A stretch of 64,000 nucleotides of DNA from Macrobrachium rosenbergii. Taxonomy: Eukaryota; Arthropoda; Malacostraca; Decapoda; Palaemonidae. The translations under genes were made by a program, and so were the position numbers. The stretch is taken from assembly GCF_040412425.1 (NCBI RefSeq), contig NC_089761.1:19598144-19662143 (forward strand). Reading direction: 5' to 3'. Position 1 is the first letter of the stretch, and every line of letters begins with the position of its first letter. Shown here piece after piece: positions 1 to 13,029 of this stretch. The notes under the pieces were generated by a model. It saw nothing but the letters and a program-made list of their open reading frames with translations, had not been told where the DNA came from and did not search any database.

Positions 1-654
1 GTGGCACCCCACTTTTTACTGCAAATTCACTTGACGAGACCCTGTCAGTATTAGCTTTGCATCAACTTCGCTCATGGATACTTTCAGTTTGCCAGTAATT
101 TGATCAAAAGGAAAAGATTATCGGAACAACTTGGAAATTTTATAAAGGGCGAAGTTGATTAAAAAAAAAAATAACTTTGCGGAAATCTGTTGTTTATAAG
201 GAATGCGGACAGTTTCTTTCAGCGATGGACCGACATTTATGATATTATTTTAATCGAATATTTGAAGTTAACTTATTTATAGTAGCTAGTTAATAAATGT
301 AAAAATCGTGTGCAGAATGCTTACATAACTCTTACGTGCAATCGATTAAAATTCCAAGAAAAAAGAACTCACTCACTTAGCAGTCACCAGGGTGGTGAAG
401 TGTCATCGCGTGAATTGGACCTTTGTGTAAAAATATATAAATAAGTAGTAAAATCACAAAAGATTTTAAGTAAGGGTGTTATGTGTGTATGCATTTATGT
501 ATGTATGTGTGTATATATTACTGTGTGGAGAGAGAGAGAGAGAGACGATGGATGGTCGGCGGGGCTCTCCCCTACGGCACTAGGAGAAAGTTCCCTCACA
601 AAATGTTGGAAAAGGTTGATAAGTTGAATGTTGTCCTATTACCATTGATATTAT

Positions 655-657
<3 letters not shown>
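1..657. other. Unannotated AT-rich sequence
   Basis: No gene, no clear repeat apart from short GA and GTAT runs near 480-545. Confidence 0.6.

Positions 658-700
<43 letters not shown>
658..700. repeat. (CT)n microsatellite
   Basis: About 20 CT units. Confidence 0.97.
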
Positions 701-701
<1 letters not shown>

Positions 702-897
702 AAATGTCGCTCTAAACGGATCGTCAGCCGCCCATCGGTAATTGAATGCCATTATAATCCAATAAATATCAACACAAATTGCTTTCATTGACATTAAAGA
801 TGAATTATTATTTTTTCGCATCAGGTTCCCAAATGACCCTTTGGCAAATGCAGCGCTAATCAGCCTTTCGAAGTGACACTGCATCTTTAAGCTGAAC

Positions 898-900
<3 letters not shown>

Positions 901-963
<63 letters not shown>

Positions 964-985
964 CACTGTCAAAGCCGTGATAGTT

Positions 986-1048
<63 letters not shown>

Positions 1049-1105
1049 ATGTCAGAAATTCACTGTCAAAGCCGTGATAGTTTGGGAGAGAGAGAGAGAG
1101 AACAG

Positions 1106-1145
<40 letters not shown>
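901..1145. repeat. (GA)n arrays with a duplicated spacer
   Basis: Several (GA)n blocks are separated by the spacer ATTCACTGTCAAAGCCGTGA, TAGTTTGG, present at 961 and again near 1057. The duplication is of spacer plus array. Confidence 0.95.
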
Positions 1146-1147
<2 letters not shown>

Positions 1148-1277
1148 TTTAGCATTGTGTTCCAAACTGACAGGAAGAGAGTTGATAGATTGGTAAAAAC
1201 GTCTTGAAAAGAGAGAGGGAGAGGACATTTAACTTGATGTAAATAATTAGGGGATTGATAATCAGGTGGAGCTAGCG

Positions 1278-1278
1278 T

Positions 1279-1317
<39 letters not shown>
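1278..1317. repeat. (CT)n microsatellite
   Basis: About 19 CT units. Confidence 0.97.
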
Positions 1318-1319
<2 letters not shown>

Positions 1320-1320
<1 letters not shown>

Positions 1321-2063
1321 GCCACGTCAAAATGAGCTTTAATTTTTAAAGAGTAGGCAAAGACCTGAAATGTAATGAATCACTCGAATTTAATATGGGA
1401 TGTTGCTGTTTAGTTGATGTCTTGTTACGTAATTAAAGTTTTACGTAAGCGGGTAATTCGCTTATTTATTGAACTTTTTTATTTTATTCCCTTCTATGTT
1501 AACGTATTTTGAGGTTGTTGTTAATTATAATTGTTTGCTAAGTCATTGGTTTATATGCTTATTTATTTATCATATTTTGGTTTTCGTTCGTTTTTGCTCT
1601 ATTCAGCAAATAACTTTATGACTTTGTTCAATATATTTTGCTCAGGATAGTGCGTTTATTTTTATGTATTGCTATTTTTAATATGAATTCAGTTCTTTTA
1701 CATTGCAGTTTTTTAGTAGTCGCTTATGAAAAATAATCGGTTTTTTCTACTTTTTCGGTAATTTTCTATTTTCAATGTTGCTTCCTTCATGGCGTTGGTT
1801 CTTTTTTTATCGTAATTGTCCATGTTTATTTGTGTGTCTAAGTATTTCTCTTTAATTATTCACTTTAAATTTTTGAAAAAAAGAGTAAATCCGGTGCCAT
1901 TAATGATGGTTTTTACAACGAAAGTTGACAAAAACTCGTTAAAATAGTCTTTAGTTACTTGACTTTTCTTTACTGGAGGTTCAGAGAGTAAGTCTCACGG
2001 TACATATGTTTTTTCCATTCGATTGTTGCTTGTCATATTTACACATTGCGCCCTTTTCTGCTT

Positions 2064-2065
<2 letters not shown>
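1320..2065. other. Unannotated AT-rich sequence
   Basis: Nothing recognisable beyond AT-rich text. Confidence 0.6.
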
Positions 2066-2130
<65 letters not shown>

Positions 2131-2410
2131 CAAGATGAACCCTATTCATATAGAACAAGCCCACAGGGACCATTGACTTGAAATTCAGGCTTCCAAAGAA
2201 TATGGTGTTCTTTAGAAAGCAGCAATAGTGGGTAATGGGAAATACAGAAAGAAGAGATCACATATTAAAAAAGAAAAAATAAGTTAACAAATATATAAAT
2301 GTAAAATGCGAGGAGAATTGTATTAGGGTGGTAATGCATTGCATCGTCGCTTGAACTTTAGAGGCTCCAATTGCGCGACCTCCTCGGGGATGTGACTGAG
2401 ACAATGTCTT
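2066..2410 (-). mobile_element. LINE 3' end with (AAT)n tail, copy 1
   Basis: On the minus strand, 3' UTR words AATGCATTACCACCCTAATA, ATTCTTTGGAAGCCTGAATT and TTGTTCTATATGAATAGGGT are followed by an (AAT)n run (2066-2128 as ATT on the plus strand). The same 3' UTR is found at 6.0, 16.3, 25.9 and 31.8 kb. Only the last few codons of the polyprotein remain. Confidence 0.75.
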
Positions 2411-2539
2411 ATTTCATCCAGAAATGAGATATGACGCTATTTTTGTATCACTATCGACGCTTCGTGGAATTCACGAAGATAAGAATCAACCAGTCTGTTT
2501 ATTCTTTGTTGTCATTAGCTTCCTTTTGTGTTTCGTAAA

Positions 2540-2845
2540 TCGCTTTTATTTATTTATTTATTTTTTTTTATATTTTTTTTTAAAGAGCTGGGCTTGTCAT
2601 CTGCTAGGGAGAGAAGTTTGTTACGGGCTTTCTCCAAGAACGAGCTTATTTTTCCTTTGTCTTTTGGGGGGGGCGGCGATTTATTTATTTATTCCAAGAA
2701 CGAGCTTATTGAGGGGGCGATTTTTTATTTATTTTTTTTTTTTTTAAAGAGATGGGCTTGTCATCTGCTAGGAGAGAAGTTTTTTTTATTTATTTATTTT
2801 TTAAAGAGATGGGCTTAGTTTGTTTTCCTTTGTCTTTGTTTTTGG

Positions 2846-2876
<31 letters not shown>

Positions 2877-2917
2877 TAAAGAGAGGGGTCATCTGCTAGG
2901 GAGAGAAGCGATTTATT

Positions 2918-2948
<31 letters not shown>

Positions 2949-3108
2949 TTTTTTATTTATTTTTTTTTTTTTAAAGAGATGTTACGGGCTTTCTCCAAGA
3001 ACGAGCTTATTTTCCTTTGTCTTTCATCTGCTAGGGAGAGAAGTTTGTTACGGGCTTTCTCCAAGAACGAGCTTATTTTTCCTTTGTCTTTTGGGAGGGG
3101 GCGGCGAT

Positions 3109-3161
<53 letters not shown>

Positions 3162-3219
3162 AAGAGATGGGCTTGTCATCTGCTAGGGGTTTGTTAGAGA
3201 AAGTTTGTCTTGGACGGGC

Positions 3220-3251
<32 letters not shown>

Positions 3252-3325
3252 GAGATGGGCTTGTCATTCATAGGGAGAGAAGTTTTTCTCCAAGAACGAG
3301 CTTATTTTTTTTTCCTTTGTCTCTT
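2540..3325. repeat. (TTTA)n tracts interleaved with a tandem GC-richer unit
   Basis: Repeated blocks read AAAGAGATGGGCTTGTCATC, TGCTAGGGAGAGAAG, GTTACGGGCTTTCTCCAAGA and ACGAGCTTATTTTTCCTTTG, separated by (TTTA)n of differing length. Open frames through this region are products of the repeat. Confidence 0.9.
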
Positions 3326-4019
3326 AGGAAATTATTTAGTTAATTAAACCTAGAGAGAAATCTTTCTGCCAGTAGCAAAGAGTTCAGGTTAAGACAGAAA
3401 CAGCTGGTGTAGTGTTGTCGTATGAACTAGTTTGCACCAGCAGTATTGTCTTCGGTAGGCAAATGATTTTTAAGGAAATAGAAAAGAAATATTATTCACT
3501 GTTGATTGACATCAACAAAGAATTGACATATTTGATATGCATCTTACATTTTTTTTATGTCTTTTTTCCCAAAATTGTCACTGGAATTCGGTTTGTTGAT
3601 GACAGAGTTATAAGGAGATATCTTTACTAAAGACAAACTTATCATTCACAAATTTACATTTGTAATTCTCGAATGTGGCCTCGTCAGTTCTTGAATTTGA
3701 GTTTCTTTCTATTAAAAAATTAAGATTTATGCATCCAAATTTTGAATATGTAAATCCAAGTTTAATTTTGTAATACCAAAGTTTGAATAAGTATTTTTAA
3801 GTGCAAGTTTTTTTATCCAAAGTTTGATTATGTTATTCTGAGTTTAAATATTTAATTACAAGTGTCAAAATATTCCTATGCCTGTCAAGTTTTTAATTCC
3901 TTGATTCATGATATTGAAGGAAGTTACCTTTGTTGCTTAAAGTAGGTTTTTATTAAATTTTCCTACAAGGCAGTTTTTCACTGGCCGGATAAATTCTAAC
4001 CTCTGCCTTTTCTACTTTT
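3326..4019. other. Unannotated AT-rich sequence
   Basis: Loose recurrences of AAGTTTGAATA and TTTGATTATGT at 3690-3900 suggest an old, much decayed tandem repeat; nothing else is seen. Confidence 0.5.
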
Positions 4020-4400
4020 AGTTGTCTGTAAAAGAAAACTATTGAGGATGGCTGTTTGTCTGTCCGTCCGCACTTTTTCTGTCCGCCCTCAGATCTTAAA
4101 AACTACTAAGGCTAGAGAACTGCAAATTGGTATGTTGATCATGCACCCTTCAATCATCAAACATACCAAATTCCAGCCCTCTAGCCTCGGTAGTTTTTAT
4201 TTTATTTAAGGTTAAAGTTAGCCATGATCGTCCTTCTGCCACCGCTATAGGTGCCAACAACATAGGCCACCACCGGGCCCTGGCTGAAAGTTTCATGGCC
4301 GCGACTGAGAGTTTCATGGGACGTGGCTGAGAGTTTCATACAGCACTATACACTGTACAGAAAACTCGATTGCGCCGAAGAAACTTCGGCACATTTTTAT
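4020..4400 (+). repeat. Dispersed foldback repeat, copy A
   Basis: Starts near GTCTGTAAAAGAAAACTATT, passes through GTCTGTCCGTCCGC and ends CGAAGAAACTTCGGCACATT. It contains an inverted pair, AAAAACTACTAAGGCTAGAG...GGTATGTT and AACATACC...CTCTAGCC...GTAGTTTTTA (4098-4201). A second copy in the other orientation is at 27,309-27,692. No coding capacity is seen. Its class is not known to me; MITE-like or foldback is a guess. Confidence 0.75.
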
Positions 4401-4734
4401 TTATTGTTAATCTTGCTTCAAACAGTCGCCAGTCCTGCCAACCCCTACACGGGAGATTATGCAAAATCTTGATAGCTCTCTTACCCTATGAGTCCCAAGT
4501 ACAGAAGCCTTATATGAAGGTAAGCTCCAAATAAGAAGTTAAGCCCCAAATACGAAGCTAAGCTCCAGGTATTTCCCGATTGCGCAGCGCGAACTGATAC
4601 ATGGCGTGCTTATCGTATGAGATAGTGAGTAACATATTGGGTGTCTGGGTTAAGGGTTCCTGCACACCCAAAACCTGATCGACTGGATGATAATCAGGAA
4701 GCACTTGGCAACACCAAGTTAAGAAAAAAAAGAA

Positions 4735-5195
4735 AATGAATGTGAATCCATCTCTGCTAATCTAAAATAAAAAGTTGAATCCAGAGCCGTCGCTGCTACT
4801 GAGGGAAAGTTGTATCATCCAGATCCAGATCCGTGATTTTAAAATAGGGAACCAAATCCATCTCAGCTAATGCAAAAAAAAAAAAGAGAAAAATTGAGTG
4901 TGATTCATTCTCAGCTGATGGAAAGAAGTTGGATTGAATCCATCTTTGCTGGTGTAAAAAAAGCAAGATCCAGATCCATTTCTGTGAAAGCAAAAAATAA
5001 AAATTGGATCCAGATCTATCTGCTAATTCAAAATGAAAATGTTGGATTTAGTTCCAGTTCTGCTAATAAAAAAAAACTATGATCATGAGCTCTATTAATG
5101 CAGCAATGAGTTGGATCCAGATCCATCGCTTGTAATACAAAAAAAAAAAGACCCAGATCACAAATTAGTTGGATCCAGATCCATCACCAAATCGA
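4735..5195. repeat. Degenerate tandem repeat (GGATCCAGATCCATC)
   Basis: About eight variable units of the form TTGGATCCAGATCCATCNCT, then GCTAAT and an A-rich tract. Unit length is about 45-65 bp. The short open frames in it are artefacts. Confidence 0.8.
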
Positions 5196-5989
5196 ATCGA
5201 GTCTTCCTTGGCCTGACACTTACCGTCTACAAAGTTTCATTTGAAGCTCATGGGTAGATTTTGAGGTATATTTTGGATAAACAAATTTAAGCTTAATCCC
5301 CGGATTGGTGGATCCAGGTCTTGTTCATTTCCCGCAGTATCAAAGGATTTGAGGACTTCCCCCTAATTAAAAAAAATATTTAAAAAAGGTGTATTAATCT
5401 TTTTCTTTTGTGTTATGTACAGACTTTTCTTGCACCTGTTTATTTATTTATTTATTTATAAATTTATTTCATTAGTCATAAAATTATTGTTAGTTACAAT
5501 GCTTTCGAACTCTGTTCGTTTCTGTGCATCAACCTAACACTGTCTGTTGTCTGGGTGCCGTTTGCTACGTCCATTTCAGAGGCCAAGAACCTTTAATATA
5601 TATGTTATGTATAAGGTTCACTTTGTGTACTTTAGACCAGTAAAAATTAAAGAATATTGTGTGCTGTTGCTGTTGAATCTTATATTTGTAAATAGTTATA
5701 TTTATATTCTTTCTTTAATCTCTATATTTTACAAAAACCAACACGGCAGTTTATCTCTTGCCAGTGTAGAACATTTGTTTCCATGGTATTGATTACGTAC
5801 GTCAAAACACCTGTCTGCTTCCCGAAACATTGACGCTGCTACTTCCAACATCAGCGCATTACATCAAGACACATGGCGAAGTTTTGCACTTAATTTTCGT
5901 GAAGCTTTGAGTAGCCCAATCCCTCATAATCCTCTGCTTCCTAAATAAATGTACTAGAAAGAATAGTCTTATTTCGAGACGTGTTTTAT
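5196..5989. other. Unannotated sequence
   Basis: One short (TTTA)n run near 5440. No gene is supported. Confidence 0.55.
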
Positions 5990-6475
5990 ACTTGGATAGG
6001 ATCACATTTAAGAGGTCCTTGATTCCTCACTGTTGGACTGTGGAACAGTCTCCCTGAGGACGTGGTGTGTTTGGAATTTAAGAGGTCCTTGATTCCTCAC
6101 ACTGTTGGAATGTGGAACAATCTCCCTGGGGATGTGGTGTGCTTGGAACCTCAAAAGTTCAAGCGAAGATGCAACGCATGTCTACCCTAAAAATAATTCT
6201 CCTTGTATTTCAGTAATTTCCTTACATTTTTATGTACTCATTTATTAATTTACCGATTTATCTGTTCTTTTCTTTTCTAATAACTGATCTCTTCACTCTG
6301 TAATTGCTGTTACCTTCTGGTATTTCTTTCAAATCAAATAAACACCATATTCTTTGGAAGCTTGAATTTTTAGTCCATGTGGGCTTGTTCCATTTGAATA
6401 GGGTTCATCTTCTGTACAATAATAATAGTAATAATAAATAATAATAATAATAATAATAATAATAATTCTATTTTT
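5990..6475 (+). mobile_element. LINE 3' end with (AAT)n tail, copy 2, with duplicated C-terminus
   Basis: At 6078-6189 the frame reads FKRSLIPHTVGMWNNLPGDV then VCLEPQKFKRRCNACLP and a stop. This is the usual C-terminal signature of LINE reverse-transcriptase polyproteins (R-S-F-x-P-x-T-V-x-x-W-N-x-L-P, then K-F-K-R-R). The preceding 75 bp (about 6003-6077) is a diverged duplicate of the same block, again containing a VWNSLPEDVVCLE-like reading. The 3' UTR words ATTCTTTGGAAGCTTGAATT and (AATAAT)n follow. Confidence 0.8.
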
Positions 6476-6707
6476 ACGGGTCAATTCTGGTTGGTACAGA
6501 AATAATGTGTGTGTGGCCAGTATCTGATAGAAAATGTAATTTTGTGTACATGACAGAAGATCCCCTAATTCGCAATCTGTTGCGTTCTCACATTTATTTT
6601 GTATGCAGCATTAAACTTCTCATTTTGTGCTCATCGTTTTGGAACCAAATATGTTTTTAATCTGTTTTTTTAAATAGTAAATTACTTTACTAAGGACAGA
6701 AGAAAAG

Positions 6708-6840
<133 letters not shown>

Positions 6841-7108
6841 TAGTGTGTGTGTGTGTGCGTGTATCATCAAAGCAAATAAAATCATCATTATACTTTGCAT
6901 CCAGAAGCTAATGAAGCATTTAACTTCCCCTCGGTGTGTATACAGTGCGCATCTGTATTTGATTCGCTTGGCGATAAGCATTTGTTTTTCCGAAGTTCGA
7001 GCAATACAAGACACGTCATTGTTTGCAGGGCTCTGGGCGAGTGGTAGTTATTGGATACAAGCTGCGTGAGATCGCATGTATGTGTGTGTGTGTGTGTGTG
7101 TTTCCTGT

Positions 7109-7498
<390 letters not shown>

Positions 7499-7499
7499 G

Positions 7500-8334
7500 C
7501 ATTCATATTTATATATATATACTATCCATGTGTGTGTTTCTCTAAATTTTAGAATTATTTAAATGTCCAAGAATCAACGCACATAATGGACTCGGTATTC
7601 ACACCCCAACTGGTTTATTTTTGTAACTGGAAAACACATGGCTATGTCATTAACCGGGTGAGAAGATACAGGAAAGTAATACATGATAGCATTTTTAAGA
7701 AGACCTTTTTCGTACGTGATGTATCCTATGCACGATGAATTCAGCGTATCAGCATACAGATTTAAACCTGAAAGTGGCCTATTATAAGTGTGCGAGATAA
7801 CATGTTATATGCTACGATAGATTTAATTTGTGTTTTCGACCACAAGTTTTGGGTAATAAAAAAAAAAATAATCATCATAATCGCGTACATTTGAGATAAA
7901 GTTTCTATAATAATTGATTTTACTTAGCGAATCCGTTTTGTATTGAAATAAAAGAAATAAAACTTTATTCGGAAGTACATTGCTAATAACAATTGTTCCA
8001 CATTCGACCCATTTATTGTATTATAGTCCGTTTTAGAGGACCACGAAATTGGCCCATATTGTAAATTATGGGTTTGTATTGAGTGAGAAAATGTATAGGA
8101 TGGTGTCTCACGGAGGAATGAACTACTTGCAAGTTTTCTCTGAAGTCAAAGATTTTTAGGACTTACGGAAAGTTGCTTTCATGTGAAGGGAGAAGCAAAT
8201 ATCTGGCGGATGCTGTTAAGCCAAAGGTTTCTCTCATCTAAAAGATACAATTTAAATACATTTAACGAAGAATTTGTTGTCAGATTAAGTAATAATGAGG
8301 TAAAATGATCGACGAAAGTATTCCTAGTAGTGAA

Positions 8335-8336
<2 letters not shown>
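7500..8336. other. Unannotated AT-rich sequence
   Basis: Nothing recognisable. Confidence 0.55.
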
Positions 8337-8411
<75 letters not shown>

Positions 8412-8412
8412 A
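8337..8412. repeat. (TA)n microsatellite
   Basis: About 30 TA units ending in GTATGTATG. Confidence 0.97.
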
Positions 8413-8599
8413 TGTATATATATACATTATTATATATACTGTACAATATATATATATATGTATATATGTAATATTTGATAATTACTTTTCGTTTTAAATT
8501 CGACGTAAAATGGAACTAAAATATTCAAATTTTGCAGTTACTCAACATTTTTCCTTAGAATTACAAATACAAGCTTCGATAAGAATTCTGTTAACTTTA

Positions 8600-8600
<1 letters not shown>

Positions 8601-8682
<82 letters not shown>
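8601..8682. repeat. (TA)n microsatellite
   Basis: About 40 TA units followed by CACACATACACACA. Confidence 0.97.
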
Positions 8683-8687
<5 letters not shown>

Positions 8688-9139
8688 TACACACACGCTT
8701 TCCTGATCAAATTACTTGCACTGTCTGTTGTAAAAACCCTATGGCCACAACCTTTTTTATCGTGTACAATATGCTACACATTCATTTATTTTCATGTAAG
8801 CGTGCTTTACTAATTTTAAAAACAAACACGTATAAATCTCGTAGATAATAACAAGCCCTGAATAAAAAGCAGTGAGACCTTTTATAAAAGAGTACTTTTC
8901 CAGTCTTTTTTGTTTGAAATGATTCGTAATTAGTTTCGCTCAAAAAACATGTCACATTCTTCCGAGCGGTATTGAATTATAAGCGTTCAATCTTTTACAA
9001 TAAAGATTCCAAAATTAGAAAGATGATTAAATTATCACTCAGATGTTGAAATCAATAAAGTTGTATCCAAAGCGGTGACTGATCAGCTGAATTTGTGTTT
9101 GAGAAAAGAAGTATGTGGGAGTTTGTTTGAAAAACTTCC
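8683..9139. other. Unannotated AT-rich sequence
   Basis: Nothing recognisable. Confidence 0.55.
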
Positions 9140-9640
9140 CCTCGCATTGGGCAATAGTTTGAATTATTTAAAGTATTTTGAATTGTTTTTACTGAGATTA
9201 ATTTCTGCGTCGATATGAAGTTTATATTATATTAGTGTTGAGATTAATAGTAAGATAGGTAGTATTCGCTAGGCAGTAGTTTGAATTGTTTAAAGTAATG
9301 AGAATTGTTTTTATTGAGATTAATTTCTGCGTCGGGATGAACTATTCATCATATCAATATTATATTAAGAGTAAAATAGGTAGTATTTACTGGACAGTAG
9401 TTTATTGAGATTAATTTCTACGTCGATATAAGCTATTCATCATATCAGTATTATATTATTAGTAAAATAGGTAGTATTCGTTGGGCAGTAGTTTGAATTG
9501 ATTAAAGTAATGTGAATTGTTTATTTTTGATTGAGAATTTCTTCGTCGAAATCAGCTTCTATCATGTTATTATTGAGACTCACATAATTCATATACTGTA
9601 CAGTAGTAAAATAGGTAGTATTCCAGGACATCACTCCTAT
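9140..9640. repeat. Degenerate tandem repeat, about 90-120 bp unit
   Basis: Four units marked by GGGCAATAGTTTGAATT-like starts (near 9148, 9270, 9393, 9482). Shared words are TTGAGATTAATTTCTGCGTC, ATCATATCAATATTATATTA and TAAAATAGGTAGTATTC. Confidence 0.85.
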
Positions 9641-10279
9641 TTTTCTTATTAAGAAATACAGTAATATTGGTCTTTCGAAGTAGGTTCGCAGTGAACGCAT
9701 AAGTCAGTCTGTACTTTTAATTTTCGAAAGTAGAGTGCCTTCAGAAATATTTTATTCATTAAAGAAGATATGGAGGCGAAATTGAATTCGTCTGTAGTTA
9801 ATCAAGAAATAACCTTGCTGTAGGAATGAATTACGTGTTCAGCATATAAATGTATGGTGTTCCATAAAGATCTGTATATATATGTGATCTAATAAACAAA
9901 GTTATACCAAGATTAAAAGATATATTGGACGTGCTATGAAAAAGCAATTGACTTTCATAGATTAAAATTATATTGGTTAGAGATTAATATATTATGCAGT
10001 TATAAATTAGTATAATGGTTGTGCTACATTAAAGTTTTAGGTTACCTAAATTCACTTGATATCGGTTTTATTAATATTTCAAGCGTCATAAAATAATATT
10101 CTGGGTGTTCTGAATGAATTTTCCATGTGTTAAATTAATACTTCAAGCCTTAAAGGAGATACTTGACTCACATAACAAAGGTAACGTTTTATTAATGATA
10201 CAGTTATGAAATATGATTTTAATATTATGTATCATAGTCTGGAATAGCTTCGAGGTCTTTCATTCTAAGCTGACAATAG
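9641..10279. other. Unannotated AT-rich sequence
   Basis: Nothing recognisable before the tandem repeat zone. Confidence 0.55.
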
Positions 10280-11420
10280 GATCTCTTTACAGGAGTCAGG
10301 CTTCCCTTGAAAAAGGAATCTTTTAATAATTAAGGATATCTTTGTCGAAATAAGAACACCGTTTAGGAGAGAATTCATTTAGGAATTGGATCTTCCTTAT
10401 GGGAAGGAATCTGAATCCTTCTTTGGAATAGGTTCAACTCGTAGGAATACGTTCTCTTCTTAAGGATGGGTTATTCTTTTAGGATCGTTGGCTCATTGAT
10501 GAATAGGATCCTCGTGTAGGATTGTTCTCCCTTTTAAATCGGAACCTTTCTTGAAGAACGGTCCCCTTTAAAAATAGGAAATCTCTTTAGGAATTGTTTC
10601 CCTTTAAAAATTGTATGTATTTTAGGAACAGTAATCCCTTTAAAAATAGTAAGTCCTATTTGGGAGGAATCTCTCTTTAAAATTATATATTTATGCACAA
10701 TTGTCTCCCTTTAAAAACGTGGGTTTTCAGAAATATTCCTCCTTTAAGAATCGGACTTCTTTGGGAATAATTCCTTTGTAAAAATGAAGTACTGTTTAAA
10801 AGAATTCCTCTTTGAGAGTCCCCTTTAAAAGGGTAGGAATGTGTCTCTCATTATAGAATTCTCTTTAAAAAGGGTAGGAATGTATCTGTCATTATAAAAT
10901 TCTCTTTAAAAAGGGTAAGAATGTATCTCTCATAATAAAACCTCCTTTAAAAATGGTAGGAATGAATCTCTCAAGCCCCCTTTAAAAATGGTAGGAATGT
11001 ATCTCTCATAATAAAATTCTCTTTGAAAAGGGTAGGAATGCATCTCTCTTAATAGAGTCCCCTTTAAAAAGGGTAGGAATAGTATCTCTCATAATAAAAT
11101 TATCTTACGAACAGAATCTTCTTTTATAGAAGTGATTCTTCCTTTAAGGGAAAAACTCCCTTTAAGAAAAGTCTCCCTAAAAGGAACGGAATCTCGCCGT
11201 AGGAATAGAATCTCCTTTTCATACTAGGATATCCCATTAAAAAATTTCCCTTTAGGAAAAACATCTCCCCATAAGGAGGAATCTGCTGTAGAATAGGAAC
11301 TGTCTTCATACTAGATATTCTTCAAATCTCCCTTAGGAAAGAATTCCCATAAGAACGCACTTCCTTAGGAATAGAGTCTCCTTATCATCATAGGAGATCC
11401 CCTTAAAAATAGGCGTACCT
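10280..11420. repeat. Degenerate tandem repeat, CTTTAAAAAGGGTAGGAATG type
   Basis: The most regular part (10820-11105) has a unit of about 45 bp: CCTTTAAAAAGGGTAGGAAT, then GTATCTCTCATAATAAAATT. Flanking parts are more diverged. CTTTAAAAAG is itself nearly palindromic. Confidence 0.85.
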
Positions 11421-11512
11421 TCTCCAGAAATAATAATATGGCCTTTCTTAAAGATTCCAGTTTTGTTTCTCTCCTTGAGAGTGGAGAGGCCTCTCTTCAC
11501 CTATACATCTTA

Positions 11513-11514
11513 GT

Positions 11515-11556
<42 letters not shown>
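11513..11556. repeat. (CT)n microsatellite
   Basis: About 21 CT units. Confidence 0.97.
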
Positions 11557-11560
<4 letters not shown>

Positions 11561-11926
11561 CTGTAGCGTTAAGGGTGATGTATTGAGGTTGAATTAACCG
11601 TCGATAATTTGTAGCGCCAAATTCGTCTGTCCCTTTAAAACCTCAAGTTGTGGGTCAGACGTTATGGGCGGGGTGGTAATTTTACTTATATATATATACA
11701 TAATATATATATAAGTATGTAGGTATTTAGGTATGGATGTATGTATGTATTTACGTAAGTATGTATGTATATATGTATTTATGTATACATTACTGTTCTT
11801 ATGTTAAAATTGTATCCCGTAACAATATAGGACTCTTGAAAAAAAAAGGATAATCTAACAGTTACCGCAAATATTCATAATTTAACTTGAAACATGAACG
11901 AACCCCTTTGTTGAAAGCTCCACAGC

Positions 11927-11930
<4 letters not shown>

Positions 11931-11998
<68 letters not shown>

Positions 11999-12020
11999 GT
12001 ATATATATATACACATATAT
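11931..12020. repeat. (TA)n microsatellite
   Basis: About 32 TA units, adjoining the LINE remnant at 12.1 kb. Confidence 0.97.
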
Positions 12021-12250
12021 AAGGAAGATTCTTAACAGGACGTCGGACCCCCTACTCACTGCGCTGGTCATTTCTGTGTTGCACACGCACTCACAACGGA
12101 TGCTGCCACTCTTCAGTCCCATTTCTTCTTTCACACCAACTGTCCAGGGCTTTCTAGAGCTTCATTTCTCCTCCTGCATTATACACTTTTAATTTTTTTA
12201 CCAACCTATCATTCTGCATTCTTCCCACATGCCCAGACCATCTCATCGAA
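12020..12250 (-). mobile_element. LINE remnant, reverse-transcriptase C-terminal region
   Basis: The minus strand reads MRWSGHVGRMQNDRLVKKLK and VYNAGG, like the RWFGHVxRMxxxRLVKxVY block found after the RT domain of many arthropod non-LTR elements. Stops interrupt the following DSWCER and NGTEEWQHPL segments. The 3' side ends in a (TA)n array at 11931-12000. Confidence 0.6.
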
Positions 12251-13029
12251 ACTTGTCCCAGAAAATATTCAGGTCAAGTAAGACCTTAAATGTTCAAAGT
12301 ATGCTAAAAAAAAAAAAAAAAAAAAAGACGAATTCAACTTCCTTTACCCACGATGTGTCAGTGTAATTATCAAAATATTTGAAACGTTTTTGCCAGTAGA
12401 TCTTTATATTTCAAACGGTCCTCACCTGTCATTTTTTGCAAGATTTTGCTCACGCAATATAGATATTAATATGTAAAACTCTTTTCATGTTTCAAACTTT
12501 TTTTCGCGTCTTTGTTAAAACAGTGTGTATTTAATATCTGTAACGTATTTTCTTAATATAATTTTTTTCAAGGTGGTGCCAGTACAATACATATTCGAAA
12601 TATTACGTATTACATTAATAGAAAAAAAGTTTTCAACGTTAAGTTGATACATTACAGATCTTAAATTACATTTTAAACTTTCGTTATTGAGAAACTTTTC
12701 AATATTGTATTGACGCTGTGTAAGTTTAGTATCCAAAATGTTTGACCTAATAAAAGTGTTGTCAGTATCGTGTTTATTCAAACGAAATTTAGTATTCTAA
12801 GACAACTCCTTCCTCGCAAGAGCTAGGTTAACATAAAGGCATGGAAGCGTAAAAGTATTTCAAAGGAAAAATAATTAAGACTAGTGCTCTGAAAGAAACG
12901 TAACGATTTAAACCGCTTGACGCCACGAGACTACTTTCTTGATGTCGTTCAATTAAGAAATCTAATATTCACAGCCTTTTCGTCGTTGACAGCTTTCTTT
13001 AGAAAGTGTTTAAAATATATTCAACTTTT
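12251..13029. other. Unannotated AT-rich sequence
   Basis: A poly-A run at 12307-12326, otherwise nothing recognisable. The open frame at 12781-12515 on the minus strand has AT-driven composition and no motif. Confidence 0.5.
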
